Positions 36,562 to 47,143 of a DNA stretch of 64,000 bases are shown one piece after another. A program made the translations under genes and the position numbers. The stretch is from contig NZ_WMBB01000002.1 in assembly GCF_009708175.1 (NCBI RefSeq), forward strand, positions 186,001-250,000, read 5' to 3'. The notes beneath the pieces are model-generated. The model made no database searches and was not told the DNA's origin. It saw only the letters and a list, made by a program, of their open reading frames with translations. Every line of letters starts with the position of its first letter. Position 1 is the stretch's first letter. This DNA comes from Nocardia aurantiaca (lineage in GTDB: Bacteria > Actinomycetota > Actinomycetes > Mycobacteriales > Mycobacteriaceae).

Positions 36562-37541
36562 CGACGCGACACCGAATCGGACAACGTAGGCCCCGGTCGG
36601 CGGGCTGCCTGCTGCTCGCCATCGCCGCCATCGTGATCGTGGTGGTGGTGGCGCTGCTGCTGTGGTACCTGCTGGCCGGCCGGTTGCGGCTGCCCGGCCC
36701 CAAGCCGCCGGGGCCGACCCGTCCGAGCTCGCAGCCGGCCACCTGCCCGGACGTGCTCATGCTGTCCGTGCCGGGTACCTGGGAGTCGAACAGCACGGAC
36801 GACCCCTACAACCCGACCGCGAACCCGGCGTCGCTGATGTTGAACGTATCCAACCCGATTCGGGCGAAGTTCCCCAACGAGCGGGTCGAGGTCTACACCG
36901 TCCCGTACGTCGCGCAGTTCTCCAACCCGGTCGCGATTCCGCCGGACGGGCAGTCGTCCTACAACGACAGCCGCTCCGAGGGGGCCAAACGCGCCACCGA
37001 CAAGCTGGCCCAGACCTACGCCCGCTGTCCGCTCACCACTTATGTTCTGGCCGGCTTCTCCCAGGGCGGCGTGATCGTCGGCGATATCGCCGCGCAGATC
37101 GGCGCGGGCAAGGGCCCGGTGCCGGAGGATCTGGTGCTGGGTGCGACCACCATCGCCGACGGCCGCCGCGATGTCGGCGATCCCGGCGAGGCCATCGAAA
37201 TCGGCCCGACCCCACCCGGTGTCGGCGCGGAGCTCGCGCTCAAGGGCCTCAATGTCCCCGGCATCACCATGACCGGGCCGCGCGGCGGTTTCGGCAAACT
37301 CGCCGACCGCACCTTCACCATCTGTGCCGCGGGCGATTTGATCTGCGACGCCCCCCGCCAGGCCCTGAGCCCGGGCAATATCCTCGGCAGCCTGAACATC
37401 CTGGTCCGCGCCGCCGGCAATCCGGTGCACAGTCTCTACAACGGCTACCAGGTGGACGGCAACGGCACCACCGCCACCGAGTGGACCGTGAACTGGGCGT
37501 CGGGACTCATCGAGAACGCCCCGCACCCGGCACATCTCTAA
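36558..37541 (+). CDS. Cutinase-family lipase/thioesterase (Culp6/Rv3802c type)
   Basis: 327 aa, start GTG 36558. An N-terminal transmembrane anchor ('LLLAIAAIVIVVVVALLLWY') places the catalytic domain outside. The nucleophile is in 'YVLAGFSQGGVIVGDIA' (GxSxG), the Asp in 'CAAGDLICDAP' and the His in 'GNPVHSLYNGY'. Rv3802c, at the same place next to fadD32-pks13, is an essential phospholipase/thioesterase linked to mycolate metabolism. Length and anchor agree with it. A role in releasing or sensing mycolates is inference from the family. Confidence 0.92.
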   Translation: MTTRHRIGQRRPRSAGCLLLAIAAIVIVVVVALLLWYLLAGRLRLPGPKPPGPTRPSSQPATCPDVLMLSVPGTWESNSTDDPYNPTANPASLMLNVSNPIRAKFPNERVEVYTVPYVAQFSNPVAIPPDGQSSYNDSRSEGAKRATDKLAQTYARCPLTTYVLAGFSQGGVIVGDIAAQIGAGKGPVPEDLVLGATTIADGRRDVGDPGEAIEIGPTPPGVGAELALKGLNVPGITMTGPRGGFGKLADRTFTICAAGDLICDAPRQALSPGNILGSLNILVRAAGNPVHSLYNGYQVDGNGTTATEWTVNWASGLIENAPHPAHL

Positions 37542-38184
37542 GCATTCCCTCAGAGTTCGTCATGTGAAGGCGGCCACGCTTCTCTGGTAAGCCCTCCGCG
37601 GCAGGCCGGTCCGGAGCGAACCCCTCCGAACCCAGCTTGCTGCTCGCACTTGCGCAGATCACCAGGGTGTTCGCGGCCCGCCTCGGCCTGGACCGATGGA
37701 GCGGGGGAGCGAAGCGGAGGAGCGGAGGAGGGAAGGCCGAGGTAACAGGGCCGCGAACCCGCCCGGAGCGCAGCGAAGGGCAATCAGGCACAGCGCCCCC
37801 AGTTTCGGGGTCACCCGGTAAAGTGCTCCGGGTTGCGACACAGCCGAGACCCGGTGCGTGCGGCAACTCACATCCATGTCCTGTTGTGTCCTATGCGGGG
37901 GCGCTCCCCACCCATTTGGAGGCATTCGCGCCGGTCAATCGGTAGTCCAGAGGTGTGAGCTGGGAGATGTTCGGCCGCTCCGGAGCATGGCCGGGCAGGC
38001 TCTCTGTAACATGTCCCTGGTTTGAGAACATCTAGCCATTAGACGGTCACCGCGCAGACCGCAACACAATTCTGCAGGTTGGCTCTCGTATGGAGCTCCC
38101 GCGGGCGAAGAGAGTCGGGGCCTCACAGGTAACAGCGGCATAGCAGCCGTCTCATGCCGCGTGTGCCTCGGAGGAGAAGAAGGA
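37542..38184 (+). other. Intergenic region before fadD32
   Basis: 643 bp with no gene I can support. It holds a family B palindromic repeat (37669-37793). The remaining 390 bp is the likely promoter region of the fadD32-pks13-accD4 group; a possible TTGAGA...TAGACG pair near 38018-38045 is weak. Confidence 0.5.
37669..37793. repeat. Palindromic repeat, family B copy 2
   Basis: A 90-bp core bounded by GTTCGCGGCCC and GGGCCGCGAAC (37669-37758), identical to copy 1 except for two positions near 37694-37697. A single tail follows (37759-37793). Confidence 0.85.
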
Positions 38185-40107
38185 ATGGAAGAGACTTTCG
38201 ACGATTACCTCGACGAAACGGGGAACATCACGATTCCCGAGGGACACACCCTCGTCGACTACGTCGAGAAGCACACCCACGGTAATGACGCCAATGACTT
38301 GGCCTACCGCTACATCGATTACTCACGCGAGCGCGACGGTGAGTACCAGGACCTCACTTGGAGTCAGTTCGGCACGCGGCTGCGCGCGGTGGCCGCCCGA
38401 CTGCAACAGGTGACCAAGCGGGGCGATCGGGTCGCGATCCTGGCTCCGCAGGGGCTGGATTACGTCATCTCCTTCTTCGCCGCCATCTACGCGGGCACCA
38501 TCTCCGTGCCCCTGTTCGATCCGGACGAGCCGGGCCACACCGACCGCCTGCACGCCGTGCTCGGCGACTGCACGCCCTCCGCGATCCTGACGGCGAGCTC
38601 CTCCGCCGCCGGTGTCCGCCAGTTCTTCCGGTCGCTGCCCGCGGCCCAGCGCCCGCGCATCATCGCCGTGGACGCGATTCCCGACAGCGTCGGGGAGTCC
38701 TGGGTCCGCCCCGACATCAGGCTGGACGACATCGCGTACCTCCAGTACACCTCCGGCTCCACGCGTGTGCCGGCCGGTGTCGAGATCACCCACCGCGGTG
38801 TCGGCACCAACGTGCTGCAGATGGTGAACGCGCTTGATCTGAACGAGCATTCGCGCGGCGTCACCTGGCTGCCGCTCTACCACGACATGGGTCTGCTGAC
38901 GGTGATCCTGCCCGCCGTGGGCGGCAAGTACATCACCATCATGTCCCCGGCCTCGTTCGTGCGCCGCCCGTCGCGCTGGATCAATGAGCTGGCCGCGGTG
39001 TCCGACGGCGCCGGAACCTTCGCCGCCGCACCGAACTTCGCCTTCGAGCATGCCGCCGTCCGCGGTCTGCCGAAGCCGGGGGAGTCGCTGGACCTGTCGA
39101 ACGTTCTCGGACTGATCAACGGCTCCGAGCCGGTGACCACCACCTCGATGAAGAAGTTCAACGAGGCGTTCGCTCCGTACGGTCTGCCCAAGACCGCCAT
39201 CAAGCCGTGCTACGGCATGGCCGAGGCCACCCTGTTCGTGTCGGCGACCCGGCACGAGGACGAGGCCAAGGTCATCTACGTGGACCGCTACGAGCTCAAC
39301 GCCGGTCGCGTGGTGAAGGTCGAGCAGGGCACGGAGAACGCCATCGCGCAGGTGTCCTGCGGTTATGTGGCGCTGTCGCAGTGGGCGGTCATCGTGGACG
39401 GCGAGTCCATCGACTCCGCCGAGGGCGCGCGCGAGCTGCCCGATGGGCGCGTCGGTGAGATCTGGCTGCACGGCAACAACATCGGCATCGGTTACTGGGG
39501 CCGCGCCGAGGAGACCCAGAAGACCTTCCGCAACCATCTGGCCCATCGCCTGGCCGAGGGCAGCCACGCGGACGGTGTGCCGGCCGACGGCATCTGGCTG
39601 CGCACCGGGGACTACGGCGTCTACATCGACGGCGAGCTCTACATCACCGGCCGCGTCAAGGACCTGGTCATCGTGGACGGCCGCAACCACTACCCGCAGG
39701 ATCTCGAGTACTCCGCCCAGGAGGCCTCGACCATGCTGCGCACCGGTTTCGTCGCCGCCTTCGCGGTGCCCGCCAACCAGCTGCCCGCCGAAGTCTTTGC
39801 GCAGGACAGCCATTCGGGCCTGAGCTACGACCCCGACGATGCCAGCGAGCAGCTGGTGATCGTGGCCGAGCGTGGCCCGGGTGCGGGCAAGGCCGAATCG
39901 GGCCCGATCGCGGACGCCGTCCGCGCGGCCATCTCGTCCCGGCACGGTGTCACCGCGCGTGACATCCTCCTCGTTCCGGCCGGTTCGATCCCGCGCACCT
40001 CCAGTGGCAAGATCGCGCGTCGCGCCTGTAAGGCGGAGTACATGGGGGGCACGCTGCGTGGTGGTTACACGCAGCAGGCCTTCCCCGATGCACCAGACGA
40101 GGAGTGA
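38185..40107 (+). CDS. fadD32: Long-chain fatty-acyl-AMP ligase FadD32
   Basis: 640 aa, ATG 38185 behind GGAGGAGAAGAAGGA. It activates meromycolic acid as acyl-AMP and loads it on Pks13. The AMP-binding motif is '[19 protein letters not shown]' (residues ~190-208). Further signatures are '[11 protein letters not shown]', '[12 protein letters not shown]', '[20 protein letters not shown]' and the C-terminal catalytic Lys in '[15 protein letters not shown]'. An N-terminal '[21 protein letters not shown]' stretch is typical of FadD32. It is followed by pks13 after 167 bp containing a hairpin. Confidence 0.96.
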   Translation: MEETFDDYLDETGNITIPEGHTLVDYVEKHTHGNDANDLAYRYIDYSRERDGEYQDLTWSQFGTRLRAVAARLQQVTKRGDRVAILAPQGLDYVISFFAAIYAGTISVPLFDPDEPGHTDRLHAVLGDCTPSAILTASSSAAGVRQFFRSLPAAQRPRIIAVDAIPDSVGESWVRPDIRLDDIAYLQYTSGSTRVPAGVEITHRGVGTNVLQMVNALDLNEHSRGVTWLPLYHDMGLLTVILPAVGGKYITIMSPASFVRRPSRWINELAAVSDGAGTFAAAPNFAFEHAAVRGLPKPGESLDLSNVLGLINGSEPVTTTSMKKFNEAFAPYGLPKTAIKPCYGMAEATLFVSATRHEDEAKVIYVDRYELNAGRVVKVEQGTENAIAQVSCGYVALSQWAVIVDGESIDSAEGARELPDGRVGEIWLHGNNIGIGYWGRAEETQKTFRNHLAHRLAEGSHADGVPADGIWLRTGDYGVYIDGELYITGRVKDLVIVDGRNHYPQDLEYSAQEASTMLRTGFVAAFAVPANQLPAEVFAQDSHSGLSYDPDDASEQLVIVAERGPGAGKAESGPIADAVRAAISSRHGVTARDILLVPAGSIPRTSSGKIARRACKAEYMGGTLRGGYTQQAFPDAPDEE

Positions 40108-40127
40108 GACGAACGTCTCGACATTGG

Positions 40128-40156
40128 ATGGCGCGAGCCCGTTCGGTTCGCGCCAT
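40128..40156 (+). repeat. Hairpin between fadD32 and pks13
   Basis: Perfect 9-bp arms ATGGCGCGA / TCGCGCCAT with an 11-nt loop, preceded by a small GAGAC-GAAC-GTCTC dyad at ~40106. It may adjust transcript levels between the two genes; no T-run, so full termination is unlikely. Confidence 0.5.
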
Positions 40157-40274
40157 TCATGCATGAAGGACAGTGCCGTGAGGCACCGTGGACCGAGCCG
40201 TTCCGGGCAGGGAACAGCGAGAGTCTCGATAACACCGCCGCGCACCGTGAGCAGACAGGTAGCTTGAGGAACTG

Positions 40275-43200
40275 ATGGCTGAGAACGAGGGCACGGACCC
40301 CACCCAGACGAGCGAGAATGCACCGGCGGCCGAGAGCGAGGCCGCGCAGAAACCTGCCGCGGCCGATATGTCGGTGGCGGACCTGCGGGAATGGCTGCGC
40401 CGCTGGGTCGCCGACGCGAGCGGGCAGCCGATCGAGAACATCACGGTGGACCGGCCGATGGAGGAGTTCGGCCTGGCCTCGCGTGATGCCCTCGCACTCG
40501 GTGGCGATATCGAGGAGCTGACGGGGGTCGTGCTGAACGCGACCATCGTGTACCAGCACCCGACCATCGCCTCGCTCGCCGAGCGAATCATCAATGGGGA
40601 GCCCGACATTCCGGCCGAGGCGGCCGACGACTCGTTCTATACGGCGGGGTACCAGCCGGGTGAGGCGCATGACATCGCCATCGTCGGTCTCGCGACCCGC
40701 CTGCCGGGTGCGGGCGATACGCCCGAATCCACGTGGGAATTCCTGATCAACCGTGGCGACGCCATCCGGGAACTACCCGAGGGCCGCTGGGACGAGTTCA
40801 AGGGTGATCCGCAGCTCGCCGAGGCCATCGAGAAGGCCAATACCCTGGGCGGTTACCTCGACCAGGACGTGATCAAGGGCTTCGACGCGGAGTTCTTCGC
40901 CATGTCGCCGGTCGAGGTCGAGCGCGTCGACCCGCAGCAGCGGGTCATGATGGAACTGACCTGGGAAGCCTTGGAGCACGCCAGGATTCCGGCCAACGAG
41001 CTCAAGGGCAAGCCGGTCGGCCTATTCGTCGGTACCTCGACCAGTGACTTCAGCTTCATCATCGCGGGTGCGGCGGGCGGACCGCGAGATCCGAATGTGC
41101 CCATCTCGGCCGAGGGTTACGGACTGATGGGCTCGTCCACGGCCATCATCCCCAACCGGGTTTCCTACTTCTACGACTTCCGCGGCCCGTCCATCGCCGT
41201 CGACACCGCTTGCTCATCCACCCTGGTAGCGGTGCACGAGGCGGTGCGCTCTCTGCGCAACGGCGACTCCGATCTGGCGCTGGCCGGTGGCGTGAACATG
41301 ATCCTCGCCCCGGTCGTGACCCTGGGCTTCGAGGTCAACGGCGTCTTCGCCAAGAACGGCCGCCTCAAGGCGTTCTCGAAGGATGCCGACGGCTTCATTC
41401 GTTCCGAGGGCGCGGGCCTGGTGGTGCTCAAGCGCCTGGCCGACGCCGAGCGGGACGGCGACAAGATCCTCGCGGTCATCAAGGGTTCTGCGGTCAACAG
41501 CGACGGTCGCTCCAATGGCCTGCTGGCCCCCAACCCGGATGCGCAGGCCGAGGTGTTGCGTCGGGCCTACCGGGATGCCGGAATCGCCCCGTCCACCGTC
41601 GATTACATCGAGGCGCACGGCACCGGCACCCTGTTGGGCGACCCGATCGAGGCGGACGCGCTCGGCCGCGTGATCGGCCGGGGCCGTGACGACGACAAGC
41701 CCGCGCTGCTGGGTTCGGCCAAGTCCAACTTCGGTCATATCGAATCCGGCGCGGGCGCGGCCAGTCTGGCCAAGGTGATCATGGCGTTGCAGAACAACGT
41801 CATTCCGCCTAACGTCAACTTCACCGGTCCTAACCCTTATATCGCGTGGGACCAGGCGCACCTGAAGGTCGTCGACGAACCGACCGAATTCCCGCGCTAC
41901 AGCGGCACTGCCACCATCGGCGTCTCCGGCTTCGGCTTCGGCGGCACCAATGCGCACGTGGTCATTCAGGAGTACGTGCCGGCCGCGGTCGCGCCCGAGA
42001 TTCCCGAGACCGCCGACCTCGACGACGAGACCACCGATGTGGTCGCCGAGGCCGAGGCGATCACCGAAGCCGCGGTGCCGGAACCGGAGTGGAGCAACCG
42101 CGAAGAGCCGGTGCCGCTGATCCTCCCGGTGTCGGGCTACCTGCCCTCACGTCGCAAGCGCGCCGCCAAGGATTTGGCCGATTGGCTGGAATCCGAAGCG
42201 GGACAGGCGACTCCGCTCGAGGACGTGGCCCGCACCCTGGCCAAGCGCAATCACGGCCGTTCGCGCGGCGTGGTGGTCGCCAAGACACACGAGGAAGCCA
42301 TCGCGGGTCTGCGCGCCATTGCCGAGGGCAAGCCCGGCAACGGGGTCTTCACCGCCGATTCCCCCGCCGCCAAGGGCGCGCTGTGGGTGATGGCCGGTTT
42401 CGGTGCGCAGCACCGGAAGATGGGCAAGCAGCTCTACACCGAGAACTCGATCTTCCGAAAGGCCGTGGATCAGGTCGACGACCTGGTCATGGACGAGGCC
42501 GGGTACTCGGTCAAGGAGATGATCCTCGACGACTCCATGGACTGGGACATCGGCACGGGCCAGGTCGGCACCTTCACCATCCAGGTGGCCTTGGCCTCGG
42601 TGCTGCGCGCGCACGGCGCCGAGCCCGAGGGCGTGGTCGGCCACTCCCAGGGTGAGGTCGCGGGAGCCTACATTTCGGGCGGTCTGCCGCTCGAGGACGC
42701 GGTGCGGGTGATCTGTGCGCGCTCGCGGCTCATGGCCGAGGGCGAGGCCATGCTCACCGACGACCAGGTCCGCAATATGGCCCTGCTGGAGTACTCGGCC
42801 GAGGAGATCGCCAAGCTCCAGGAGACCGAGTTCCCCGATATCGAGGTCGCGGTATACGCCGCGCCGAACAACACCGTGATCGGCGGCATGCCGGATCAGG
42901 TGCACGCGATCGTCGCGCGCGCCGAGGCCGAGGGCAAGTTCGCGCGCGTGCTGCAGACCCGCGGCGCGGGCCACACCTCGCAGATGGACATGCTGCTGGG
43001 CGAACTCGCCGCAGAGCTGGCCGGCATCGAGCCGACCAAGATCAAGCGCGACCTGTACTCGACCGTGCATCAGGCCACCGTCTACCGCGCGGGTCACGCG
43101 CCGGTGCACGACGTGGACTACTGGGTCATGAACATGCGCGGGTCGGTGTACTTCACCAACGCCATCCGTCAGGCCGTCGACAACGGCATCACCACCTACC

Positions 43201-45452
43201 TGGAACTGGCGCCGAATTCCGTTGCGCTCATGCAGGTCCTGGGCACCACCTTCGCGGCGGGCGTGCACAATGCCGCGCTCATCCCGACCCTCAAGCGCAA
43301 GGAGGACGAGGCCGCGGGCGTCATCTCCGCGCTGGCGCAGCTGTACGTGCAGGGCCACAAGGTGGACCTGCCCTCGCTGCTGCCCGCCGGCGCCTACGCC
43401 GCCGTCCCGCGCACCGCGTTCCTGCGAAAGGAATACTGGCCCAAGATCTCCGGCGACTTCGGCGGAGCGGGCAATGGCCGGGTGCCGGGTGCGCACGTGG
43501 CGCTGCCGGACGGCCGCCACGTCTGGGAGGTGCAGGCCTCCGCCGTCACCGACCTGGCGGCGCTGGTGAATGCCGCTGCCGCACAGGTGCTCTCGGAGGT
43601 CACAGTCGGCGCGTCCGTCGCCCACGGCGCGATTCCCGCGTCGGGCACGCTGACCACCACGCTCACCCCGCACCCGGGCGGCGCGTCGGTTTCGGTGCAC
43701 GCCAAGGAGGGCAACGTCTTCCGGCCGCTCTTCGACGCGGTCGTCACCTCCACCTCCGGTCATCCCGGCGTGCTTGCGGCCGGGATCCCGGTGGATTCCG
43801 GCCGACAGCACGCGGGAATGACGGAGGAAGTCGCCAAGGTCGAGGTGGCCGCGTCGGCCCCCGGTGAGCGCTGGGATCCGCAGGGCGCACAGACCATCGA
43901 GCAGCGCCTCGCCATCATCGTGGCCGAGTCCATGGGGTACGCGGTCGAGGACCTCCCCATGGAGATCCCGCTCATGGAGCTGGGCCTGGACTCGCTGATG
44001 GCCATGCGCATCAAGAACCGCGTCGAATACGAATTCGACATCCCGCAGCTGCAGATCCAAGCCGTGCGCGACGCCAGCCTGCTCGAGGTCGGCAAGGTGC
44101 TGCGCTACGCGATCGAGCACCGGGATCAGCTCAACGACATCGCCGCCCGGCAGGCCGCCGGCGAGGAGATCGCCGTCGACGCCGACTTCATCTCCGCGGC
44201 CCGCGCCGCCATGGCCGCGGGTGAGGATCCGGCCGCACTGCTGCCCGCCACCGAGACCACCTCGCCGGTCGCCGAGGCCGAGGCGATCGTCGCGGAAGCC
44301 GAAGCGGCCGAGCGGGTTACCGAATCGCTCGAGCACGAGTCGGCCCCGCCGATCGCCGAGACCGATGCCGACAACGTGCCCCCGCGCAATGGCGAAGAGC
44401 GGCTGGCCTTCGCCACCTGGGCGCTGGTGACCGGCAAGACGGCGGGCGGCATCTTCAACCAGCTGCCCGAGGTCGACGACGCCACTCTGGAGAAGCTGGT
44501 GGCTCGGCTGTCGGAGCGGGTCAAGGCCGAGGTCGATCCGGCCGAGGTGCGAGCCTCCAAGACCATCGAGCAACTGTCCGAGGTAGTGGTGCGCTACCAG
44601 GGCCGCAGCTCCGATCTGGAGGGCTTCGTGCGCACGCTGCGCGCGAAGGAGGCCGGTTCGAGCGCGGTGCCGGTCTTCGTATTCCACGCCTCCGGCGGCA
44701 ATACGCTGGTGTATGAGCCGCTGCTGAACCGGCTCCCGGCCGGCACCCCGATGTACGGCCTCGAGCGCGTCGAGGGCACCATCGAAGAGCGTGCGCGCCA
44801 GTACATTCCGGAGATCCGTAAGCGGCAGCCGGAGGGGCCGTACCTCTTCTACGGCTGGTCGCTGGGTGCGGTGTTCGCGCTCGAGGTCGCCCAGATCATG
44901 CGCGCCGAGGGCGCGGATGTCCGGCACGTCGGCCTGATCGATCTGGCCCTGCCGGTCGAGCCGTTCAGCGATGCGCCCGAGGAGCGCGTGGAGCGGATTC
45001 GCCGCTACCAGTCCTTCGCGCAGAAGACCTACGGCTTCAATGGCGAACTCGATCAGGAGCAGCTCGAGGAGCTGGCCGCGGCGTCCGACGCCGAGCAGAT
45101 CGAGATCATCATGGAGCTGCTGAAGTTCGCCGGGGTCGACATCCCGGGCGGCGTGATCGAGCACCAGCGCACCTCGTGGATCGACAGCAAGGAGCTGCAG
45201 AAGATCGAGCCGTCCAAGTACGACGGCGAGGTGACGTTGTACCTCGCCGATCGCTACCACGACGGAATGATCGAGCTGGAACCGCGTTTCGCCGAGCGGC
45301 GGCCGAATGGCGGCTGGCAGGAGCACATTCCGCATCTGGAGATCGTCCACATCCCGGGCGACCACATTCAGATCATCGATGAGCCGCGGATCGCCACCAT
45401 CGGCGCCGACCTCACCAAGAAATTGGCGGAGATCGACACCACAACGAAATAG
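40275..45452 (+). CDS. pks13: Polyketide synthase Pks13, condensing mycolic acid precursors
   Basis: 1725 aa. Domain order: N-terminal acyl carrier (phosphopantetheine Ser69 in 'EFGLASRDAL'), ketosynthase (Cys313 in 'DTACSSTL', then 'EAHGTGT' and 'SNFGHIE'), acyltransferase (Ser791 in 'VVGHSQGEVAG'), C-terminal carrier (Ser1240 in 'LGLDSLMAM') and thioesterase (Ser1529 in 'YGWSLGAVF'). It condenses the FadD32-activated meromycolate with the carboxylated fatty acid to form mycolic beta-ketoesters, which the thioesterase transfers to trehalose. All active-site residues are intact. The linker around residues 1162-1183 is encoded by a palindromic repeat. ATG 40275 follows TTGAGGA. Confidence 0.97.
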   Translation: MAENEGTDPTQTSENAPAAESEAAQKPAAADMSVADLREWLRRWVADASGQPIENITVDRPMEEFGLASRDALALGGDIEELTGVVLNATIVYQHPTIASLAERIINGEPDIPAEAADDSFYTAGYQPGEAHDIAIVGLATRLPGAGDTPESTWEFLINRGDAIRELPEGRWDEFKGDPQLAEAIEKANTLGGYLDQDVIKGFDAEFFAMSPVEVERVDPQQRVMMELTWEALEHARIPANELKGKPVGLFVGTSTSDFSFIIAGAAGGPRDPNVPISAEGYGLMGSSTAIIPNRVSYFYDFRGPSIAVDTACSSTLVAVHEAVRSLRNGDSDLALAGGVNMILAPVVTLGFEVNGVFAKNGRLKAFSKDADGFIRSEGAGLVVLKRLADAERDGDKILAVIKGSAVNSDGRSNGLLAPNPDAQAEVLRRAYRDAGIAPSTVDYIEAHGTGTLLGDPIEADALGRVIGRGRDDDKPALLGSAKSNFGHIESGAGAASLAKVIMALQNNVIPPNVNFTGPNPYIAWDQAHLKVVDEPTEFPRYSGTATIGVSGFGFGGTNAHVVIQEYVPAAVAPEIPETADLDDETTDVVAEAEAITEAAVPEPEWSNREEPVPLILPVSGYLPSRRKRAAKDLADWLESEAGQATPLEDVARTLAKRNHGRSRGVVVAKTHEEAIAGLRAIAEGKPGNGVFTADSPAAKGALWVMAGFGAQHRKMGKQLYTENSIFRKAVDQVDDLVMDEAGYSVKEMILDDSMDWDIGTGQVGTFTIQVALASVLRAHGAEPEGVVGHSQGEVAGAYISGGLPLEDAVRVICARSRLMAEGEAMLTDDQVRNMALLEYSAEEIAKLQETEFPDIEVAVYAAPNNTVIGGMPDQVHAIVARAEAEGKFARVLQTRGAGHTSQMDMLLGELAAELAGIEPTKIKRDLYSTVHQATVYRAGHAPVHDVDYWVMNMRGSVYFTNAIRQAVDNGITTYLELAPNSVALMQVLGTTFAAGVHNAALIPTLKRKEDEAAGVISALAQLYVQGHKVDLPSLLPAGAYAAVPRTAFLRKEYWPKISGDFGGAGNGRVPGAHVALPDGRHVWEVQASAVTDLAALVNAAAAQVLSEVTVGASVAHGAIPASGTLTTTLTPHPGGASVSVHAKEGNVFRPLFDAVVTSTSGHPGVLAAGIPVDSGRQHAGMTEEVAKVEVAASAPGERWDPQGAQTIEQRLAIIVAESMGYAVEDLPMEIPLMELGLDSLMAMRIKNRVEYEFDIPQLQIQAVRDASLLEVGKVLRYAIEHRDQLNDIAARQAAGEEIAVDADFISAARAAMAAGEDPAALLPATETTSPVAEAEAIVAEAEAAERVTESLEHESAPPIAETDADNVPPRNGEERLAFATWALVTGKTAGGIFNQLPEVDDATLEKLVARLSERVKAEVDPAEVRASKTIEQLSEVVVRYQGRSSDLEGFVRTLRAKEAGSSAVPVFVFHASGGNTLVYEPLLNRLPAGTPMYGLERVEGTIEERARQYIPEIRKRQPEGPYLFYGWSLGAVFALEVAQIMRAEGADVRHVGLIDLALPVEPFSDAPEERVERIRRYQSFAQKTYGFNGELDQEQLEELAAASDAEQIEIIMELLKFAGVDIPGGVIEHQRTSWIDSKELQKIEPSKYDGEVTLYLADRYHDGMIELEPRFAERRPNGGWQEHIPHLEIVHIPGDHIQIIDEPRIATIGADLTKKLAEIDTTTK
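43759..43822. repeat. Palindromic repeat, family A copy 2, inside pks13
   Basis: A 64-bp inverted repeat beginning GTCATCCCGGCGTGCT and ending AGCACGCGGGAATGAC (14 of 16 paired), with inner arms GGCCGGGATCC / GGATTCCGGCC. It shares ends and inner blocks with the intergenic copy at 5473-5561. It is read through in frame and encodes ~21 residues (about 1162-1183, 'HPGVLAAGIPVDSG...') in the linker before the C-terminal ACP. Confidence 0.8.
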
Positions 45453-45504
45453 CACCACCGCGACACGGGTTCTGCGAAAGTAGGTTTGGGCCGAAAGGAG
45501 ACCA

Positions 45505-47049
45505 GTGAGCACCACCGCCGAGAAACTCGCCGACCTTCGACACAAGCTCGACATCGCGAGGGAACCGGCGGGTGATGCGGGAATCGCCAAGCGGGCCAGG
45601 AAGGGCATCCCTTCCGCCCGCGACCGCATCGCTATGCTGCTGGACCCCGGCACCTTCGTGGAAATCGGTGCGCTGGTGCGCAATCCGGGCGACAAGAGCG
45701 CTCTCTACGGTGATGGCGTGGTCACCGGTCACGGCCTGGTCGAGGGCCGTCCGGTGGCCGTGTTCTCGCACGACCAGACCGTCTACGGGGGTTCGGTCGG
45801 GGAGATGTTCGGCCGCAAGGTCGCCGGGATCATGGAATTCGCGGCCAAGGTGGGCTGCCCGGTGGTCGGCATCAACGACTCCGGCGGCGCGCGCGTGCAG
45901 GAGGCGGTGACCTCGCTGGCCTGGTACGCCGAACTGGGCCGACGCCAGGAACCGTTGTCCGGCCTGGTGCCTCAGGTCTCGATGATCCTGGGCAGCTGCG
46001 CGGGCGGCGCGGTCTACGCGCCCATCAATACCGATGTCGTGGTCGCCACCGAGAAGGCGTACATGTTCGTCACGGGCCCCAAGGTGATTCGCGAGGTCAC
46101 CGGTGAGGACGTCAGCCTCGAGGAGCTCGGCGGCGCGAATTCCCAAGCCCAGTACGGCAATATCCACCACGTGGCCAAGGACGAGGCCGCCGCGTTCCAG
46201 TGGGTGCGCGACTACCTGGGCTATCTGCCGTCGAGTTGCCAGGAGTTGCCGCCGATCGTGAATCCCGGTCTGGAACCGGAGATCACGGAGTCGGATCTCG
46301 AACTCAACTCCATCGTGCCCGACGCCGATAACGCCGCCTACGACATGCACGAGATCCTGCTCCGGATCTTCGACGACGGCGAGTTCCACGAGTTCGGGGA
46401 ACCCGCCGGCCGCAACGTCATCTGCGGCTTCGCCCGGGTGGACGGCCGCTCGGTCGGCGTGGTGGCCAACCAGCCCCAGGTCTACGCGGGTGCGCTCGAT
46501 GCCCGCGCCTCGGACAAGGCCGCCCATTTCGTCCGGCTCTGCGATGCTTTCGAAATCCCGCTGGTCTTCGTGGTCGACACTCCGGGCTTCCTACCCGGGG
46601 TGGAACAGGAGAAGATCGGCGTCATCAAGCGCGGTGGCCGGTTCCTCTTCTCGTTCGTGGAGGCGACGGTCCCCAAGGTCACCGTGGTCATCCGCAAGTC
46701 CTACGGTGGCGGCTATGCCGTCATGGGTTCCAAACAGCTGGGCGCGGACGTGAATCTGGCCTGGCCCACCGCCCGCATCGCGGTCATGGGCGCGGAGAGC
46801 GCGGTCTCCCTCATCGGGGCCAAAACCCTGGCGGCGGCTCCGGAGCAGCAGCGCGCGGCCATGCGCCGGCAAATGATCGATTTCTACAATGCCACGGTGG
46901 CGACGCCCTGGGTGGCTGCCGAACGCGGCTATATCGACGCGGTCATCGAACCCGCCGATACCCGTCTGGAGATTCGGCGCGCCCTGCATCTGCTCCGCGA
47001 CAAGAGAATGCCGCGCAATCCCCGCAAACATCATCTGTTTCCGTTGTAG
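45505..47049 (+). CDS. accD4: Acyl-CoA carboxylase beta subunit AccD4
   Basis: 514 aa, GTG 45505 with AAAGGAG upstream. This carboxyltransferase subunit makes the alpha-carboxylated long-chain acyl unit for Pks13. The N-terminal half has '[20 protein letters not shown]' and the oxyanion glycines '[12 protein letters not shown]'; the C-terminal half has '[14 protein letters not shown]' and '[14 protein letters not shown]'. The C-terminus ends 'RKHHLFPL', as usual for these subunits. The alpha biotin subunit is not in the window. Same strand as and 52 bp after pks13. Confidence 0.95.
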   Translation: MSTTAEKLADLRHKLDIAREPAGDAGIAKRARKGIPSARDRIAMLLDPGTFVEIGALVRNPGDKSALYGDGVVTGHGLVEGRPVAVFSHDQTVYGGSVGEMFGRKVAGIMEFAAKVGCPVVGINDSGGARVQEAVTSLAWYAELGRRQEPLSGLVPQVSMILGSCAGGAVYAPINTDVVVATEKAYMFVTGPKVIREVTGEDVSLEELGGANSQAQYGNIHHVAKDEAAAFQWVRDYLGYLPSSCQELPPIVNPGLEPEITESDLELNSIVPDADNAAYDMHEILLRIFDDGEFHEFGEPAGRNVICGFARVDGRSVGVVANQPQVYAGALDARASDKAAHFVRLCDAFEIPLVFVVDTPGFLPGVEQEKIGVIKRGGRFLFSFVEATVPKVTVVIRKSYGGGYAVMGSKQLGADVNLAWPTARIAVMGAESAVSLIGAKTLAAAPEQQRAAMRRQMIDFYNATVATPWVAAERGYIDAVIEPADTRLEIRRALHLLRDKRMPRNPRKHHLFPL

Positions 47050-47143
47050 CGGCGGTTTCGCCGTGAGCCATTGCGGCCCGGCTCAATTTGTGAAAACATC
47101 GCATTTCAATTTTGGCAATGAGAGCTTTGGGAGCGAAGCAGTA

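Noticed and set aside
42147..45695. 1182-aa open frame antisense to pks13
   Set aside because: High-GC codon use leaves long stop-free antisense frames; the product is an Arg/Gly/His/Asp-rich string with no domain, while the sense strand encodes complete Pks13.
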